Part shown: piece after piece, positions 25,272-38,900 of the stretch
How the letters are laid out: each line of letters begins with the position of its first letter
How positions within the stretch are numbered: position 1 is the stretch's first letter
NCBI GenBank assembly: GCA_033026295.1
Contig: CM065172.1
Span: 17,975,165 to 18,039,164, forward strand
Reading direction: 5' to 3'
Length of the DNA stretch: 64,000 nucleotides
DNA from: Channa striata
Taxonomy: Eukaryota > Chordata > Actinopteri > Anabantiformes > Channidae
Notes under the pieces: model-generated
What the model saw: only the letters and a program-made list of their open reading frames with translations
Databases searched by the model: none
Told to the model about the DNA's origin: nothing
Made by a program: the position numbers and the translations under genes

Positions 25272-27440
25272 AGTTACAACTGGAGGAGGAGGAAAGTAAA
25301 GAAGCAGTGGTAGGGGCAATAAATCTGCAGAGGAGCCCTGTTCTCAGTGTACACTTGGTAATGGCTGAGCTCTCAATGCAAACTCCTAGCGACTGTATTC
25401 CCTCCCAGCTCAGTGGAGCATCCTCAGAGCTCCCCCACCGTAGCGGTGACGCGACACTCCCCCCAGCCAATCCCCGTTCTCAGTGCCTTTCTCAACCACT
25501 GCAAATGATGCTCAGGCTGTGCCTCTCCTTCCTCCTCTCGTCCTCTCCTCTCACTCACTCACTGGTGAGCCCGCCAGCCCTACCCCTCCCCCATTTTCTA
25601 CTGCTTCACAGCAGTCATGATTTTTTGAGCCACAGCATGGAAAATAGAGGGGTTTCCAGTGTAAGTGCAAGGGGGTGTACCGAGCACTGCAACATAAATG
25701 CCTGAGACACGCTCCCTCGGTTCCTCACCTATTCTCAGCCTGTGCCTGTGCACAGCATTTCCATAACTGTAAAATGCAGCCATGAAATCTAAAATGGCTG
25801 TTAAGGCTGGTGGGCAAGGTTGAATGAGAGGGAAAACGTCAGCAGCAGTCCCTTGGGACACACATGCAGGCACTAAACCTTCTCTCGTTATTGATTTATT
25901 GATCCCAATAGCTATTGATACTTATTAAAATGTCAAGCCAATATTAAAAATTGACTAATTTCACCAATTAATTGAAATCTGCAAGTCATTAAAGAATTAT
26001 GGTAATTAGAAAAACTGGCAGCATGAACCATGATATGACGTTGCATTTTTAGAATAAATGTAGAACTGGATTTTGAAATAAATAAATAGCCAAACAAACT
26101 TAGATCCATAGCTATAATTAGATGGCATGCTGTTATATGCTGGGCTACACTTACATTTGTTTAATCTTGTACTATGTAGAGCAACTATGATCTAAGTGAT
26201 TGTTTTCCTAATATGTACAAATTAGCTTGCCATTGTTTTACCACTCTAATTTCCAACCCAATGCTGCACAGTTCTTCTGTAAGCTTAAACATTTTCTGTA
26301 TGTGTACACTTGTAAAATCAGAAATTTGGAGAGGGAACACAGTTCTCTATTTCGAGCAGATAAGGGAATTTTTATAGTAAAAATGTCAATAGCAATATCA
26401 ATAATAATAATAATAGCTTCATAGTTTGCTGTAGCAGAGCTTTTCATAAAATTTAAGTTTTGTCAACAGTACCAACTCCAGTTCTAATTATAGCCTGTAT
26501 GTCTACACTGTGTTTATGGTCATTGTGTTTCTCCATATTGTAATTTTACTGTCACCATCTTTATTTACAACATCTGTTGGGTAACAACTGTATTTCTCCT
26601 GCTCAAGGGTGCAGAGTTTAGTTTTTGCAACTGAACTGAATACATAATACAGAGGGTGTTGTACATGATCCAAATACTGCAAAGCAATGTGAAAAAAACT
26701 GTTTTTGGCATAGGATTTGTTTATTTTGTACTTTTTATAATGGATCTAAGAAAGTAGAGAAGTGCAGCAGAGGAACAGCACAGGGTTCGTGATGGGGTGC
26801 AAGTGGAAGTGGAAGTGGAAGTGGAAACTAGGTAGTTTCTCTTTTCTTGTAAGAGAATTATGATAATAGTTCACAATGTTATTCCTATAAAGCTACATCA
26901 TGCTTTGATTTTTTTTTTGTCATCATGTTCTCAAACTTATGCAGAGGCTAGGGTGCCACCGCCTGGTAGTAGTGATGTAGTGAACAACACGGGCCAACCT
27001 CCAGGTAGCTGAAATGAGGAGATTCAACAGAACCGCTCACTCCCAGTGGGCCGTGTTTCACTCAGCATGTTGATCAGCTGATTGTGTTGCTCTCTTTGCC
27101 TGATCACTATGCATTTCAGACAGCTTCACATTATGGAATGATGAGAAAGTGGAACACATGTCAGTGACCATACCAAGTCATGTGACTCTTACCTAAAGTT
27201 ACAGTGTGTGCAAAAACATAACAACTTCTCCATCTACGTTACATCATTAGATTACAGATGATCAACAGACAAAATCAGCGTTTGATTTTGCTTTATTTGC
27301 TGCACCATGGCAGGATAATAAATCCCAGTTACACCTCGCACGTAATTAGTAAAACACACACATATCCGCCGTGCACCATGTAAATCTAAAAGTCGTATCA
27401 ATGCGACTAACTTGAACTGGCAGCGTCCAGTATTTGTAGG
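25272..27440. other. syn2 5' region and divergent syn2/vgll4 intergenic sequence
   Basis: The first 300-400 bases upstream of the syn2 start are pyrimidine-rich and moderately GC-rich and probably hold its 5' UTR and promoter. The rest is AT-rich, with a short (AAGTGG)n hexamer run of about four units at 26801-26826. No gene is seen. Confidence 0.4.
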
Positions 27441-28296
27441 AACCAGGTGCACTTTTGTTTCGGATCAATCTCGCCAGCTCTTCAAATACCGACGGCTCGG
27501 CGCTGTTCTGCTCGCCTCCGCTGGAGCCGCTCTGCTCCCTTTTGTCTGACGAACGGCGAAGTGGAAAAGTGCGTGAGGGCAAAGGCGACCTGGGCTAGCA
27601 GCGGTGAGCTAACTGCTAAGGCTACTTTTGTCGAAACAGTGAGTAGCATTGATTGTAAACTGTTAACATTATGCTACTTTGATTTTTTTTTATCGAATAG
27701 TTACCAAACGTATTTACGTTTAATTTACCGGTAGTGTGTAAGTTTGGTTAGCTAAACGTTTGATCGGGTTTGATACTTAAATTGGGGACATTTGGGCTAA
27801 GGCTAACGTAAGCTACAAAGTTGGTGACGAGCTGTTCATTAGCTAATGTTAGCTAGTAGGCTAAAGACATTTCCAGCATATAGCAACAGCTTATGAGGCT
27901 TATATACGATGCAAGCCATTACTACAACAACACATATAAAACGTTTGGTTGTAAAACTCCATAACTTGGAAATTTACACCCCTCGTTAATCATAGCCATA
28001 GCGTTGTTCTACAAGTTAACGAATGTAAGCGATTTGTTAGCTGCTAAAGCTAACATCAGTCCTCGAATCTTTTAACGTCATCATCAGACGTCCTTAGCCA
28101 GCTAGCTAACACTAACGTGAAAATATCGCTATCTATTTACATTCTTTTCCAGCGTTAAAACATGCTTTCGTTCCCATTTAAGCTCAGTTTGTAACAATTC
28201 CTTTCTTTCTATCCATTTTTCAGGATACAAGCTTGTTTGTTGTCCTTGCTGAAATATCTTGCTAACATCAATGTTAGCAGTTAGCCTGCTCGTGTA
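27441..28296 (+). promoter_or_regulatory. vgll4: vgll4 promoter and 5' UTR, rich in GTTAGC/GCTAAC words
   Basis: CpG-containing sequence around 27480-27600 ends in a donor at 27604 (GTGAGC), so a non-coding first exon probably ends at 27603. The acceptor TTTTTCAG ending at 28223 opens the first coding exon, leaving about 73 nt of 5' UTR before ATG 28297. Between 27590 and 28300 the words GCTAAC, GTTAGC and GCTAGC recur many times. An upstream ORF at 28271 overlaps the start. Confidence 0.55.
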
Positions 28297-31200
28297 ATGC
28301 TAGTCACTAGAATGGACCTGTTGAACTCTCAGTTCCTGGACAAAATGAACAATAACATCGGGAGACTACACTACGAAGGTTCGTTTGTAGTTTCTTGTTC
28401 TTTATATTTCAATTGTGCGTGTTCTCATTAAAATCAAGCCGATAAGTTTATTGCCTTAGCCAATGTTTTGGTTTGTATTTGACTTTAAGTTTTTTGACAG
28501 TGCCTATAGTGAAGCACGCAGCTTTAACGGAGATACTTTAGTCAAGTGGTTCATATTTTTATCTCTGGGTTTAATGTTGAGACTGGTGTGACAAATTGTG
28601 TGTTTGTTTTTTTTTATTATAAAGGATTATGGTACAATAAAACAGGCAGGCAGCCACAGTTCACATTGAGCATGTATGTACATACATAATTGCAATTAGA
28701 TTTCCTTAAAATTGAATTACATCATTTGTCCTACTGACTCTTTTGCCACAGATGAGTCCAGGACACCCTCCCTGCCAAGCGCTGTGTCCAACATAACTGG
28801 GCCTCCTCCGCACTGCACAAGCAAACGGAAATATGGTGAAGAACAAACTGACGACCAAGTCAACTGTGATGACGATCACATGACCAAAATGAGCAGATTG
28901 TTTGCCTCTCAGCTGTAAGAGCATTTCAGAATTTTAACCTTTGAACAGTCCGCATTTGCGTTGTCTAATTTTGATTTTTTCCTGCAAAATAGTTATCTGT
29001 TTTTGTTTTGTTTTTCGAACATGAGATTACCCTAAATACTTTATTTTATGTGGTTATTGATCAGCTTTAGGTAGAGTCTAATTTATCAGCTTGAAAAAGC
29101 AAGTATGGTATCAGAAATCAGTGTAAACATGAACATTCAGCAATAATTCAGGTGAAGTATAAACACCACCAATAAGCTGTAAAATATTGTCATTATTGCA
29201 GCCTACAACTACAATATGCAGCATTTTAACAATCTTCCTTCTGCCATGAAGTCAGACTTAAGTAATTTACTGTCAGCAGACCAGTGACAATTGCTTGTAA
29301 AAGTTTTAGAGCAAGGCTCACTCTTCTAACAAATGAAATTAATTTAAAGGATTTCTGTAATTTATAGATCTGCAGCATTCTTATCTTTTCTAAATTGATG
29401 ATGAGTAACAATCCTGAAGGGTTGTGCAGAGTGTGTTGGAGCAGAGTAGGGAGGGTGGGCTGTACAGAGGAGCATGGGTTAATTTTGAGTATAATGCATC
29501 ACCCCATCTTAAGTTGCATAAGTAGCTAAGTACCCAACACAGCAAAGTCTGCAATTATGAAATTGATATATAATCTTTTAGAAAGCAAACAAGCATAAAA
29601 CTGTAGCCTCTGCTGTGTACCTTGACCTTTTTACGGACATGAAATGTGAACTGGAAATTTACATGCACATTTATATGTAAAGATGACACTGTTGGTGGTA
29701 TATTTCTTCATCTAGGGCCCGTCCCTCTGCTGGAGACAATCCTAATGAGCACTGGAGTCATAGTCCTGTGGAGCACATTACTTCCTACTCCAACAGTCTC
29801 CATAGGAACCACCTGTACACTTCGATCTCTGGGTATGCTGTAGACCAGCCTTTGCCTCTTCCCAAAAGCAGCCACAGCGTTGAAGTTGGGGGAAGAGAGA
29901 GGTCTGTCATAGGTGTGACTACTGAACGACAGCAGGTATGTCAGTCTTATGCAGGGCACACAGTTAACATTTATAGTGACAAAAATCCAAGTAATGAACA
30001 TAAATGTAGTGCTTACAGTTCAATAAATGGTTCCATTTAGACAAATCAGTGCCCAGCATATGTTTGTAGCACATGCAAATCTGTGGGGATTCTGCAATAT
30101 GTTATTTTCATCATCAAAATCTGATTCACATGCTAACTATATTCTATATCCTGGGACTTGTTTTTGTTAAGTACTTTCTCCTTTTTGCTCTTTCCTATTG
30201 GGCAAAATATTTACCAACTAGGAAGCTTGTCTTATTCTTGTTATGATTTTGCAGCATGCAGATTATTGGATGTATTGTTTTAGTTTTTTTTCTCTTCATC
30301 AAAGTCTGTAGACTTCTGTATTAAACATATACAAAGCTAGGGCAAATGTTTTAATGTTGGATGATCCCTACAGTATCAGTTATTAGTTAGTTTTGCAACT
30401 GCATATGTTCATAAATTAACAGTGCACATTTGTGTTTATTTAAACACTGACTATATTTAAATGTTGAGTTGTTCAAATTTTACATTTGATTTTAGGTATG
30501 AGGTATGCTAGAGATATTTGAACATGCTCAATGTAAAGATGGTAACTGTTTCAGGCTAACATATTGTGTATAGATCTGTCTTCAGGATACAAGTAAAATA
30601 TTTTTATTTAAGAAGAAACAGATGGCTTTTTACAAGAATTGTTTTCCCATTCATAGAATCGTCCCTCAGTTATTACCTGTGCCCCTGCGAGCAACCGCAA
30701 TTGTGACCTATCTCACTGCCACATGAATGGCTGCTCTTCCAGTCCAGCTGCTAACCAGAAGAAAAGCAATAGTAAGTATATAATAACACACAATGTCATT
30801 ACGCTGGGAAATTTACTTGCCCAGGGCAAGTAATGTCTATGAGAAGCGTGTTCAATCTTAAAGTTGTCCGCAATCTCTTATTTCATATAAACTAGAGAGT
30901 GGGTCATTTTATACTATATTTGATGCTGTCCTTCCCTGTTTACTAACTTCACTAAACCTTCATAAAGCATTAGTAATTTGCACATGCTCTACAAATTAAG
31001 CACTTGCCATGTTTTGTGATTTTTTTTTTTTTTATTATTAAATTTTTTTAAAAAATGTAAATTACATGAGCGTTTTGAAGAATCCCTGTCCTTCAACGTC
31101 AGATTTACAGACAAGAGCTGCAGCTACAGCTGCCAGTCAAATTTCCACTGTGTGAATGTGGCACATTATCTGTGTTTAGAAGCCTTTCTACCAGCTGAGC

Positions 31201-32150
31201 CACAGTTTCCCTGTGGAAAAAATACAAATTTCATGTCTAGTATGTTAATAAAATCTATTAATTGTTCAAATAGCCATTTATTTTATTTATCTATTAATAG
31301 ACCCAGGCAAGTAAAACATCTTAGCAGTCTGACTGAAGGGCAAGTGATCTAAAAAGCTTAATTTTAAGACCAGGTCCAAAACCTCATACGATATCTGCCT
31401 GTGTAGCATTGTCATGTTAATGCAGAAAAAGAGAACTTAGTGTATTGCATACCTTAATGTTTTTGCTTGTGTGCATTATACCATTACATTTTAAGGCAGT
31501 TTATGCCTAAATGGTTTATATTTATAATTGAGTTGGGTACATGATTGCTGATTTGACTCATGAATATAGTATAATTTGTGTCTAGGATGTACAAAACCTA
31601 TACTTGTATGCAAAAATTTGACACACTAGGATGAGCCTAGGTCAGATTTAATTGGTTATTTCAATATGTCCTATTTTTATTGTGCATGTGGTGCAGAGGA
31701 TGTATTTATGAAACAAAGAGAAACAAAAACTTGATTTGTTTACTCTTTTGTCTGCAGCGCTATATGCTGGTCATATATAAACATGCTCATATTTCCAAAT
31801 CTAACCTAATTGTAATGTAGGTACTAGTCAAAATTAATTTAAAATTTGTTTTGTTTCCATTGTTGGAGTAAGAACAATAATTATCTATATTTCATGCTTG
31901 GTAATAACCAGGTATTTCTTCTCCTTCCTCCAAACATAATGTTATTTTAGCTAATGCGGTATGCGATCCTGTAATTGAGGAGCACTTCCGTCGCAGCCTT
32001 GGAAAAATCTACAAAGAAGTGGAGCCTGTGTCCAACTCCGTGTCCATAACCGGCTCAGTGGATGACCATTTTGCCAAGGCTCTGGGAGACACTTGGCTCC
32101 AAATAAAGGCCAAGGGTGGAGGTAATCGAACCCCAGAAGCCGATCCATGA
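28297..32150 (+). CDS. vgll4: Vestigial-like family member 4 (TEAD-binding cofactor), 5 coding exons
   Basis: VGLL4 is a nuclear protein that binds TEAD transcription factors through tondu (TDU) motifs and competes with YAP, restraining Hippo-pathway output. Exons: 28297-28378, 28752-28914, 29716-29935, 30657-30771, 31951-32150; phases join, giving about 259 residues. The start MLVTRMDLLNSQFLDKMNNN matches the vertebrate N-terminus; ATG 28312 (MDLLN) is an internal alternative. Exon 2 has SKRKYGEEQ and DDDHMTKMSRLF, and exon 4 has ERQQ/NRPSVITCAPASNRNC at its junction. The last exon carries both TDU motifs: CDPVIEEHFRRSLGK and VDDHFAKALGDTWLQIKAK, each with the key HF(R/A)(R/K)(S/A)LG core. 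All vertebrate landmarks are intact. The a/b paralogue is undetermined. Confidence 0.96.
30772..31950 (+). other. vgll4: vgll4 intron 4
   Basis: AT-rich intron of about 1.2 kb between coding exons 4 and 5. No nested gene or recognisable repeat. Confidence 0.6.
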
Positions 32151-34500
32151 AGCGGCCGAGAGTAAACATTACATTCACTTCCTTATGTTTGCATATGAGA
32201 GTGGTGCTTGCCTGCTTTTGTTTTTTTTTTTTGTTTTTAGCCAAGCATCAAGTTCCGTAAGCCAAGAACAATGTAAGACAGAATGCTGCTGGCCTAGGCT
32301 GTTCACTTGTGGATATTGAGGTCAACCTTTTATTGAAACCCTTATCACCCCTTAACAAAACATCTAGCTCAAATTTGTACCTTTTTTTTAAAATCTATCG
32401 TTAGAAGGGAAAAAGAAATATTCCATAGTTATTAAAACTTCTGTGCAAAAATCATTGCATAGTTTAATAATAGTAGTGAAAACTGTACAATCTCATATTT
32501 TTTTTTTCCTTGATAAGAATATTCACCAAATGGTCAGTTTATAGGAGCTTGTTTTACTTGCCTTTCATCTGCCTTGATAACCAAAGAAATTCCCTATATT
32601 CATTCACACAAAAGCCATAGATCTGGACTTTGTTTTCACTCTAAAATCACAGTTTGATATATATATTTTTTTTCTTTTATTTCACTTGAAAAGCACAGCC
32701 AGGTGTCATTTGCACTATTACATTTCTGACAGTTGAGGTAGCAGGTTGCCTGTTTCAGTTGGAACTAATGTGTTCAGGAACGCATCGTGTATTATAAAAT
32801 GTGATAATGCAGTTAAGGCTCTGGTCCGCTGCTTTACACTTTAATCTGTCAACTTGACGATCCAGAACTGGACCCTACAGTTACCATAATTTTTGTTTCC
32901 TTTCTGTATGCTCACTGTGGCTGGTAACTAAACTAAAATTTAATAACTGATACAAAAACTAATATCAATCATAGTAGATGTATCTGATTAGAAAGCATGT
33001 TTCAAATAGCTGGTTTCTATTACAAGCCTTATTCCATACTATATATTTACTCAAAATTTATTTTTTAACTATAACACTAGAAATGCTCACTGCTGGTACA
33101 GTTGTACTCAATATATATTTTTTGTATCTGGTTTTCAGTACTTTACATAGATGTGTATCTTGGCTACCATCTACAAATCACAGCCTCTGGTAAGGTTGTC
33201 TGAGTGCAGTTTAATAGGCTACTTTGCTTTGTTATTCTGTGCAGCTGATGCTATAGCTTTATACGTGACTGAATACAGCGAAATCTGATCTTCTGTAGCA
33301 GTGGCTTTATTTATTCTCAGTGTATTTGGTAGTTTTATGTTGCCCGTTGCAAAGACAAAGACAACAAACTCTTAACTTTGAATTTCTTACGGAGAAGGAC
33401 AACAGAGTGTCTCCATTGTTTTAATGACAAAGCAGTTGATTTGCTAAAAACCATGATTCAGTGCACATGCATTATGGCTGTTCTAAATTTATGAATGGAC
33501 ATTAATACACACTGACTACTTTTTCACTTAAGTCACATCAGTTGTGTTAGGAAATACTGTTACAAGTTTGTCTTTTAGTTGAGGTGATGTCATATTAGCT
33601 GCAAAACTCATCTTTATTCTTAAAGACAGTCAAGTTAAATTTCAAAATTCTCACCATTCTGAAATCATCTACTCTGAGTTGGGTAACCCATGGTTTCTCA
33701 GTCCTGGTCTTCATGGTCCTTAAACCTGCTTGTTTTCCAACCATCCCTGCTCTACTAACTTCTGATCACCTGGATCAGTTGTGTTCAGCCAATCAGAAGG
33801 TGGACTTCCCTAGTACTTTAAGACCGGGATTGAGAACCCCTGATGTAACCATTTGTCAATACTAAGAAGTTTTGTAAATTCATACATTTTTGTACGCCGA
33901 TTAACTGTCTTTCAAAACCTACACTTGTATTAATATTTTACAGTTTTTACTTTGTTTATATCATTATGTCCTTTTTATTTTATTTTTCTCACAAGACTAT
34001 CATTGCGCCGCGCGGAATGATTAGAGATGTTTTGTTACAACTTGGAATAGTGTACTCATGTAGCATGGATGTTCATTATTTTCTAACCATGTTTCTATCT
34101 TTCTAAAAGTTTTACCTTTTCCCACAGTTGTCAGATGATTAAAAAGTGCAGGAACACAAATGTTTTGATCAAAGACTTTGTCGGTGCAGTGTCAGAAAGA
34201 TGTCTGTACTAACAATTTTTATTAACTTAGTTTGTGCACCATAGTGGAATTTAGGAATTATCATGAGATCTGCTTGTTTGACACAAGTAGATGTTTAGTA
34301 ATATGTTTGGGGTATTAGTCCGTTGTTATTTAACTCTTTTATTTAGACTGCCTATATCTCCAAGACTGTTAGCAGCAAGGACCTTGTCTAGGTGTCATGC
34401 ATATAGGTAAAACACAAATTTGTTGACTTGTTACTTATTTCTCTGGAAGAAAATGCCACTGTTTGTACTTAATTGCTTTCAAATAAACATACAAATGCCT
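32151..34500 (+). other. vgll4: vgll4 3' UTR
   Basis: Long AT-rich, non-coding sequence after the TGA at 32148-32150. The best distal polyadenylation signal is AATAAA at 34482-34487. A hAT-type MITE sits inside it. Extent is inferred from the signal and the absence of any other gene. Confidence 0.5.
33689..33842. mobile_element. Small non-autonomous hAT-like element (MITE) in vgll4 3' UTR
   Basis: The ends form terminal inverted repeats: CATGGTTTCTCAGTCCTGGTC at the left matches the reverse complement of the right end (ending TTGAGAACCCCTG) at 17 of 21 positions. The flanks are GGGTAACC (33681-33688) and ATGTAACC (33843-33850), which share six of eight bases, as expected for an aged 8-bp hAT target duplication. 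The 154-bp body has no coding capacity. Confidence 0.7.
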
Positions 34501-35960
34501 ACCATAACTTATTGTCATTTTTAACCATATAAAATGTGACCTACTGCACTCTCAAGAGCATGAGATATTTTGCATTGTATTTGCCGCATTCTATATTTCG
34601 GTTTGGTTGGTTGAAAAGTAATTCCTGGTGGTGGTAAATGCAGGGGGGGGCTGCGCTGAACTGAAAAACAGTCCTACGGTACTGATTAAATCACAAGTAA
34701 ATGTCTTTATTAATGTGGATTTAGTGTCTGAGTCAGTAATGAGGTGGTAGTTACACAAAGAGTTGAATTTACCAAACTACTTTTGAGGGTAATTGTTGGA
34801 CAGAATTATGTTTTCATAGATTTCCATGTTAATATTGGTTATGGTAAATGATTGTGCACCTTCCTACATGTCTGATTGTTTCTAGAGGATCTTTTTCTGG
34901 GTTCTTCTTCTGTTTTGCAAGTGTCATATCTCGCACCTTGATGTTCAAGCGATACTCCACCCACAGTCTGGTTTATGATTATTAAATATGCATCAGTATG
35001 TTTGAAAGACTGTGGAAGAAGATCTTTGTTGCTTTGTATTACTGTTGGGTCGTCTGTTAGTCTTGCTAAGTCAGTCATGGTCGACTGGACCTACGACCAA
35101 GATGTCAAAACTTAAAAAGTCAGAGTATGAAAAAAAAACTTTTGGAAAGTAATCATGTCTTTACTCTTGTGTCATTGTCCCACTTGCACTTATTTGGATG
35201 TTCTAGTGAGTCATGTTTTCACTTTACCAGTTACAATTATAAGGCTTTTTGGCTAGGTGGTTTCATAACAGCTGTATATTTAATGTCTTTCTATTTCTAC
35301 TTAATGACTGTGTGTTCTATGCCCCAGTCTTGGTGTTAGGACAAGCAGCTGCCTGCTTTCCCCAGATATTACATTTGAAGCCTTCTTGGTCTCAGTTGGC
35401 CATAGATGCTTGTTTGGTTGATTTGATGTCATGGTAACAAAAGACTGGATAATTACTGCTGGAAAAATCCATTATTTTTAAAGTGAAAAAGGGAAAGAAA
35501 AAGGACATTGATGACTCACTGATGAAGCTTGTTTGATGCAGATTTTAGCACTGACCTAGAAAACAATTTAGCCTTGGCACAATAGAAGTGGGATAATATG
35601 AAGGATAATTGTTGGGCTGAGCTGTGGTTAAATCAGAGATGAGTTGAATTCTCTTTCCCAACCAGCAGATGGCGATGTAAAACTATTCTGCTGGAAACCT
35701 ACAAGTTCTTTAGTCCCTGGAGATCAAACAAAGACACAAGCATCATCCTCCTGGGAAGATTTAGATCCGGGCATTATTTCTGTGCCTGTAATGAAGTTTG
35801 AATATAAAATACATTTTTAGGCAACACAACAAAATTTCAGTCACTATGGCTCCACACCTGAGCCTCCAGCTTTAAAGGATACTTCTGGATGACCGTAGGT
35901 CAATTTAAAAATTATAAAATGAGTAAACAATCACCTCTGTTAATTTTTACACTAGACTAT
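34501..35960. other. Intergenic, AT-rich
   Basis: No gene is supported. A CTCF-like motif lies at 35662-35675. Confidence 0.5.
35662..35675 (+). promoter_or_regulatory. CTCF-like motif between vgll4 and slc6a1
   Basis: CCAGCAGATGGCGA matches the CTCF core consensus except at the last base. A second, oppositely oriented candidate (GGCAGCAGATGGCC on the minus strand) lies at 37612-37625. Binding is not shown by sequence. Confidence 0.3.
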
Positions 35961-38900
35961 TTATTCATCTTTGATTTTGGATATTGTTCTCACCCTCCCA
36001 GCTCTGCTCAAAGCCCTCCAGCAGACCGCTGCCTCCATGAGGTTACATCCAGCCCTTCACTATAACCTTCCAAGGAAGCCTGCGCTTGTGGGATTACAGA
36101 GAGGACGTCCACATTTTCTTGCTTGTGCAAAACCAATCGCAGATTCACACACTGATGCACACAAGCACGTGCGCAGATATCAGGCCACGTCGGTGGCCAA
36201 CACGGAACAAGTGTCTAAATCAGGATGACACATCAGGGTCATGCCAAATTTGTCTTGGCCCCTTCAGTGTGTGAAGGCCACAAGGAGCATGACATCTGCG
36301 CTCGCAATGGAGGACTGGTCTCTCAGTCACTGCCTCCTGTTTCTGCTGTCACAGGATGGACTCTGCTGCTTTCAGACACGGACAAGACACACATGTTGAA
36401 CACTGTCCTCACATTTTCCTCTCTCTTGGTTATGTAAAACCAAGAGAGGAACCAATCGAAACACTTTCTGTCCATTCTGGGCATGGTATGGAGTTATAAT
36501 TAATTCAATTGGATAAATGCATGATTTCACTACAGGGTAAACAGGAAAAGTGGCCCTTGCAGTATCCCACATGTTGGCTCCCATCTTGCCTACATGTTAG
36601 CCTGCACAAACGGATGATAGAGATCTCATACTTTCATTTGCATAATTCCAAATTTGTTGTGCCTGAATAGAATGCGAGGCTGCACCCCTATCTACAGCAT
36701 CCCTGAGTGCACAACGTTTGGGGAATTTGCATGATTGCCTGTAGATTATTTGAACATTATCTATTCCCCCTCCTCTTTTTCCTTATTTCTGTGGCTCTCC
36801 GCTGCGAGGATGCACACACATCCCTGGGCAAAAGGATCTAAAATAGATCATACAAGCAACTGGAGTAGATGCACAGGCACAGGAAGCTGCTCACGGGCAG
36901 ACTTGAGTCATGCTGGCAAGATCATGCACCCTGAGCTGACAGCCCAACACACCCGATTATCAGGCACGTCATTTCTAAAGCGCAGCCGCAACCTATAATA
37001 TACTTTTGCAACCAAGTGGGGGAAACGTGGAGATCGACCGTTGGTTTGCACATAAATTGCGCATAAATGAAGTATGGTTCGAGAACAAGGCTGTAGATAC
37101 TTTGGCCTGATCTGATGAGCGTCTCTGGCTCAAGCAATTGTGGCTCATTCATTGTGTCATGTGGACTGCTGGCAATGGCATAACCTTTGTGGAGGGAAAG
37201 GGAGACAACACGGTCACTCTGGATAACTGTCTTGCAGTGAACGGAAACAGACCCTGTCAGGCCATCTCAACGTCACTTTTTCGCGGCACACCATCACAAA
37301 CACACTCCACCTTATTGGTCTTTGCTTTTTCCCTACTTCCTGCTTCTATCAGTTAGGACAGCTGCTTCTTGTTAGGGCCCACTTGTGCGACGTACGTACA
37401 GCACTGATTCGGCAGGCTTCTATTAATACATTTCTCCTTCCCATCCCTCCGTGTTGTGTGCTGCCTCAGCTCCATCTTTGACCTGTTTTGTTGCTCACAT
37501 TTGGCCTGCCGTATGGTGCTTGACACAGCCAGTGATCTCCCACTGATACAGTTAGCCTAAAATTCATATTTTAATATATTATGGACTGATTTGTAAATGA
37601 TTGATTTAAAGGGCCATCTGCTGCCCAATAGCATGCTGCCATTTTGCTGTTCCTTCAAGATAATGAATAGCTTCCAAGTGGGACATACAAATGAAGGGCT
37701 AATATTTCTTATTAGCTAGAGACTGTATTTTTCCTACAAGATCAGGAACCCGTATAATTATTCAAATTTCCTCGCTTTACAACGGGCGGAAAAGGATGTT
37801 TATTGAGACAGTGGATTTAAAGGACCGAGCAGGAGATAAATGTTTGAACCATCACTGAGGGGCATTCTCATGTCTCATTATGATGCTTGTTAGGGCCCAC
37901 GTTACAGCTGCTTGACTAAGCAGCCGTAATAAGGAACGTCACCCAATACCAATATGAGCAGCAATGTTTTTCCTCGCACATCCGTTTACTACCGTCTTCC
38001 GTGGCCCTATCTCTTTCGTCTTGTGTGTCTGCCTACCCCACTACCCCCCACCCCACCACTGCCGCTACCACTCCCCCCCCTGTGTGTTTGGCAGTCACAC
38101 AGTCGGCCATGTGTGTGCTGAAGACGTTACATAATGCCCTCCTTTCACTGCACTCCAGATCAAAGAGAACAATCCAGCATAGAAAAATTGCTCCTTGCTG
38201 ATTTTTTTTTTCTTCTCTTCCGCCATCACATTGTTTTAGAAGAATTCACTACCCAGAGACTGCACAGCATAGAATGCATTTTTATCTGCTCCAACATTAC
38301 CCTTCAGGTTGAAATCCAAACAGAACAGATTCTGAATGATCAGAGATTCAGTGGAAAAAGAGTAAATAAGATGCGTCAGGTGTAGAGCTCTTACAGCTCA
38401 CTTTTTGAGGAACTATCTTTTATTTACTTGCTTTTGTAACGTGCGTATGCTTCAAAAGCTCCAAAAATGTCATTAATTGTAACTGACATTTTACATACAA
38501 TAACTTTGTCACATTTTCAAAAATAACCTAAAAGCCAGTACATATTATAATTATGATAAAATGTTTTGCAGCAGTATATTTGCAACTTTACAAAGGTAGC
38601 CCATGTGACTAAATATTTAGCCACATTCTTACGCAAAGCCAGAGTAAAACTGAATGAATAAATTCAAAGTCAAAACAGAAGAAATTGAACTCGTCTCAAT
38701 GCATAAAAAAAAAAGGTCTCAATAAATGGGTTGATATAATGGCAGAGAGAAAGAGAAACAGTAGAGCGTATCAAACGCTGTTAGAGAAGCTGGCCTGTCC
38801 ACGGCCTTGTAAGGATTGAAATAATGAGTGTGTGCTGGGGGAACGTTTACCTCCAATGCCACATGTAGGCAGCATATTTTGGGACCAAAGGGCACAAATA

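Noticed and set aside
25307..25705. + strand open frame of about 130 codons across the syn2 5' region
   Set aside because: It is serine/leucine-rich translation of a pyrimidine-rich promoter and has no homology or splice context.
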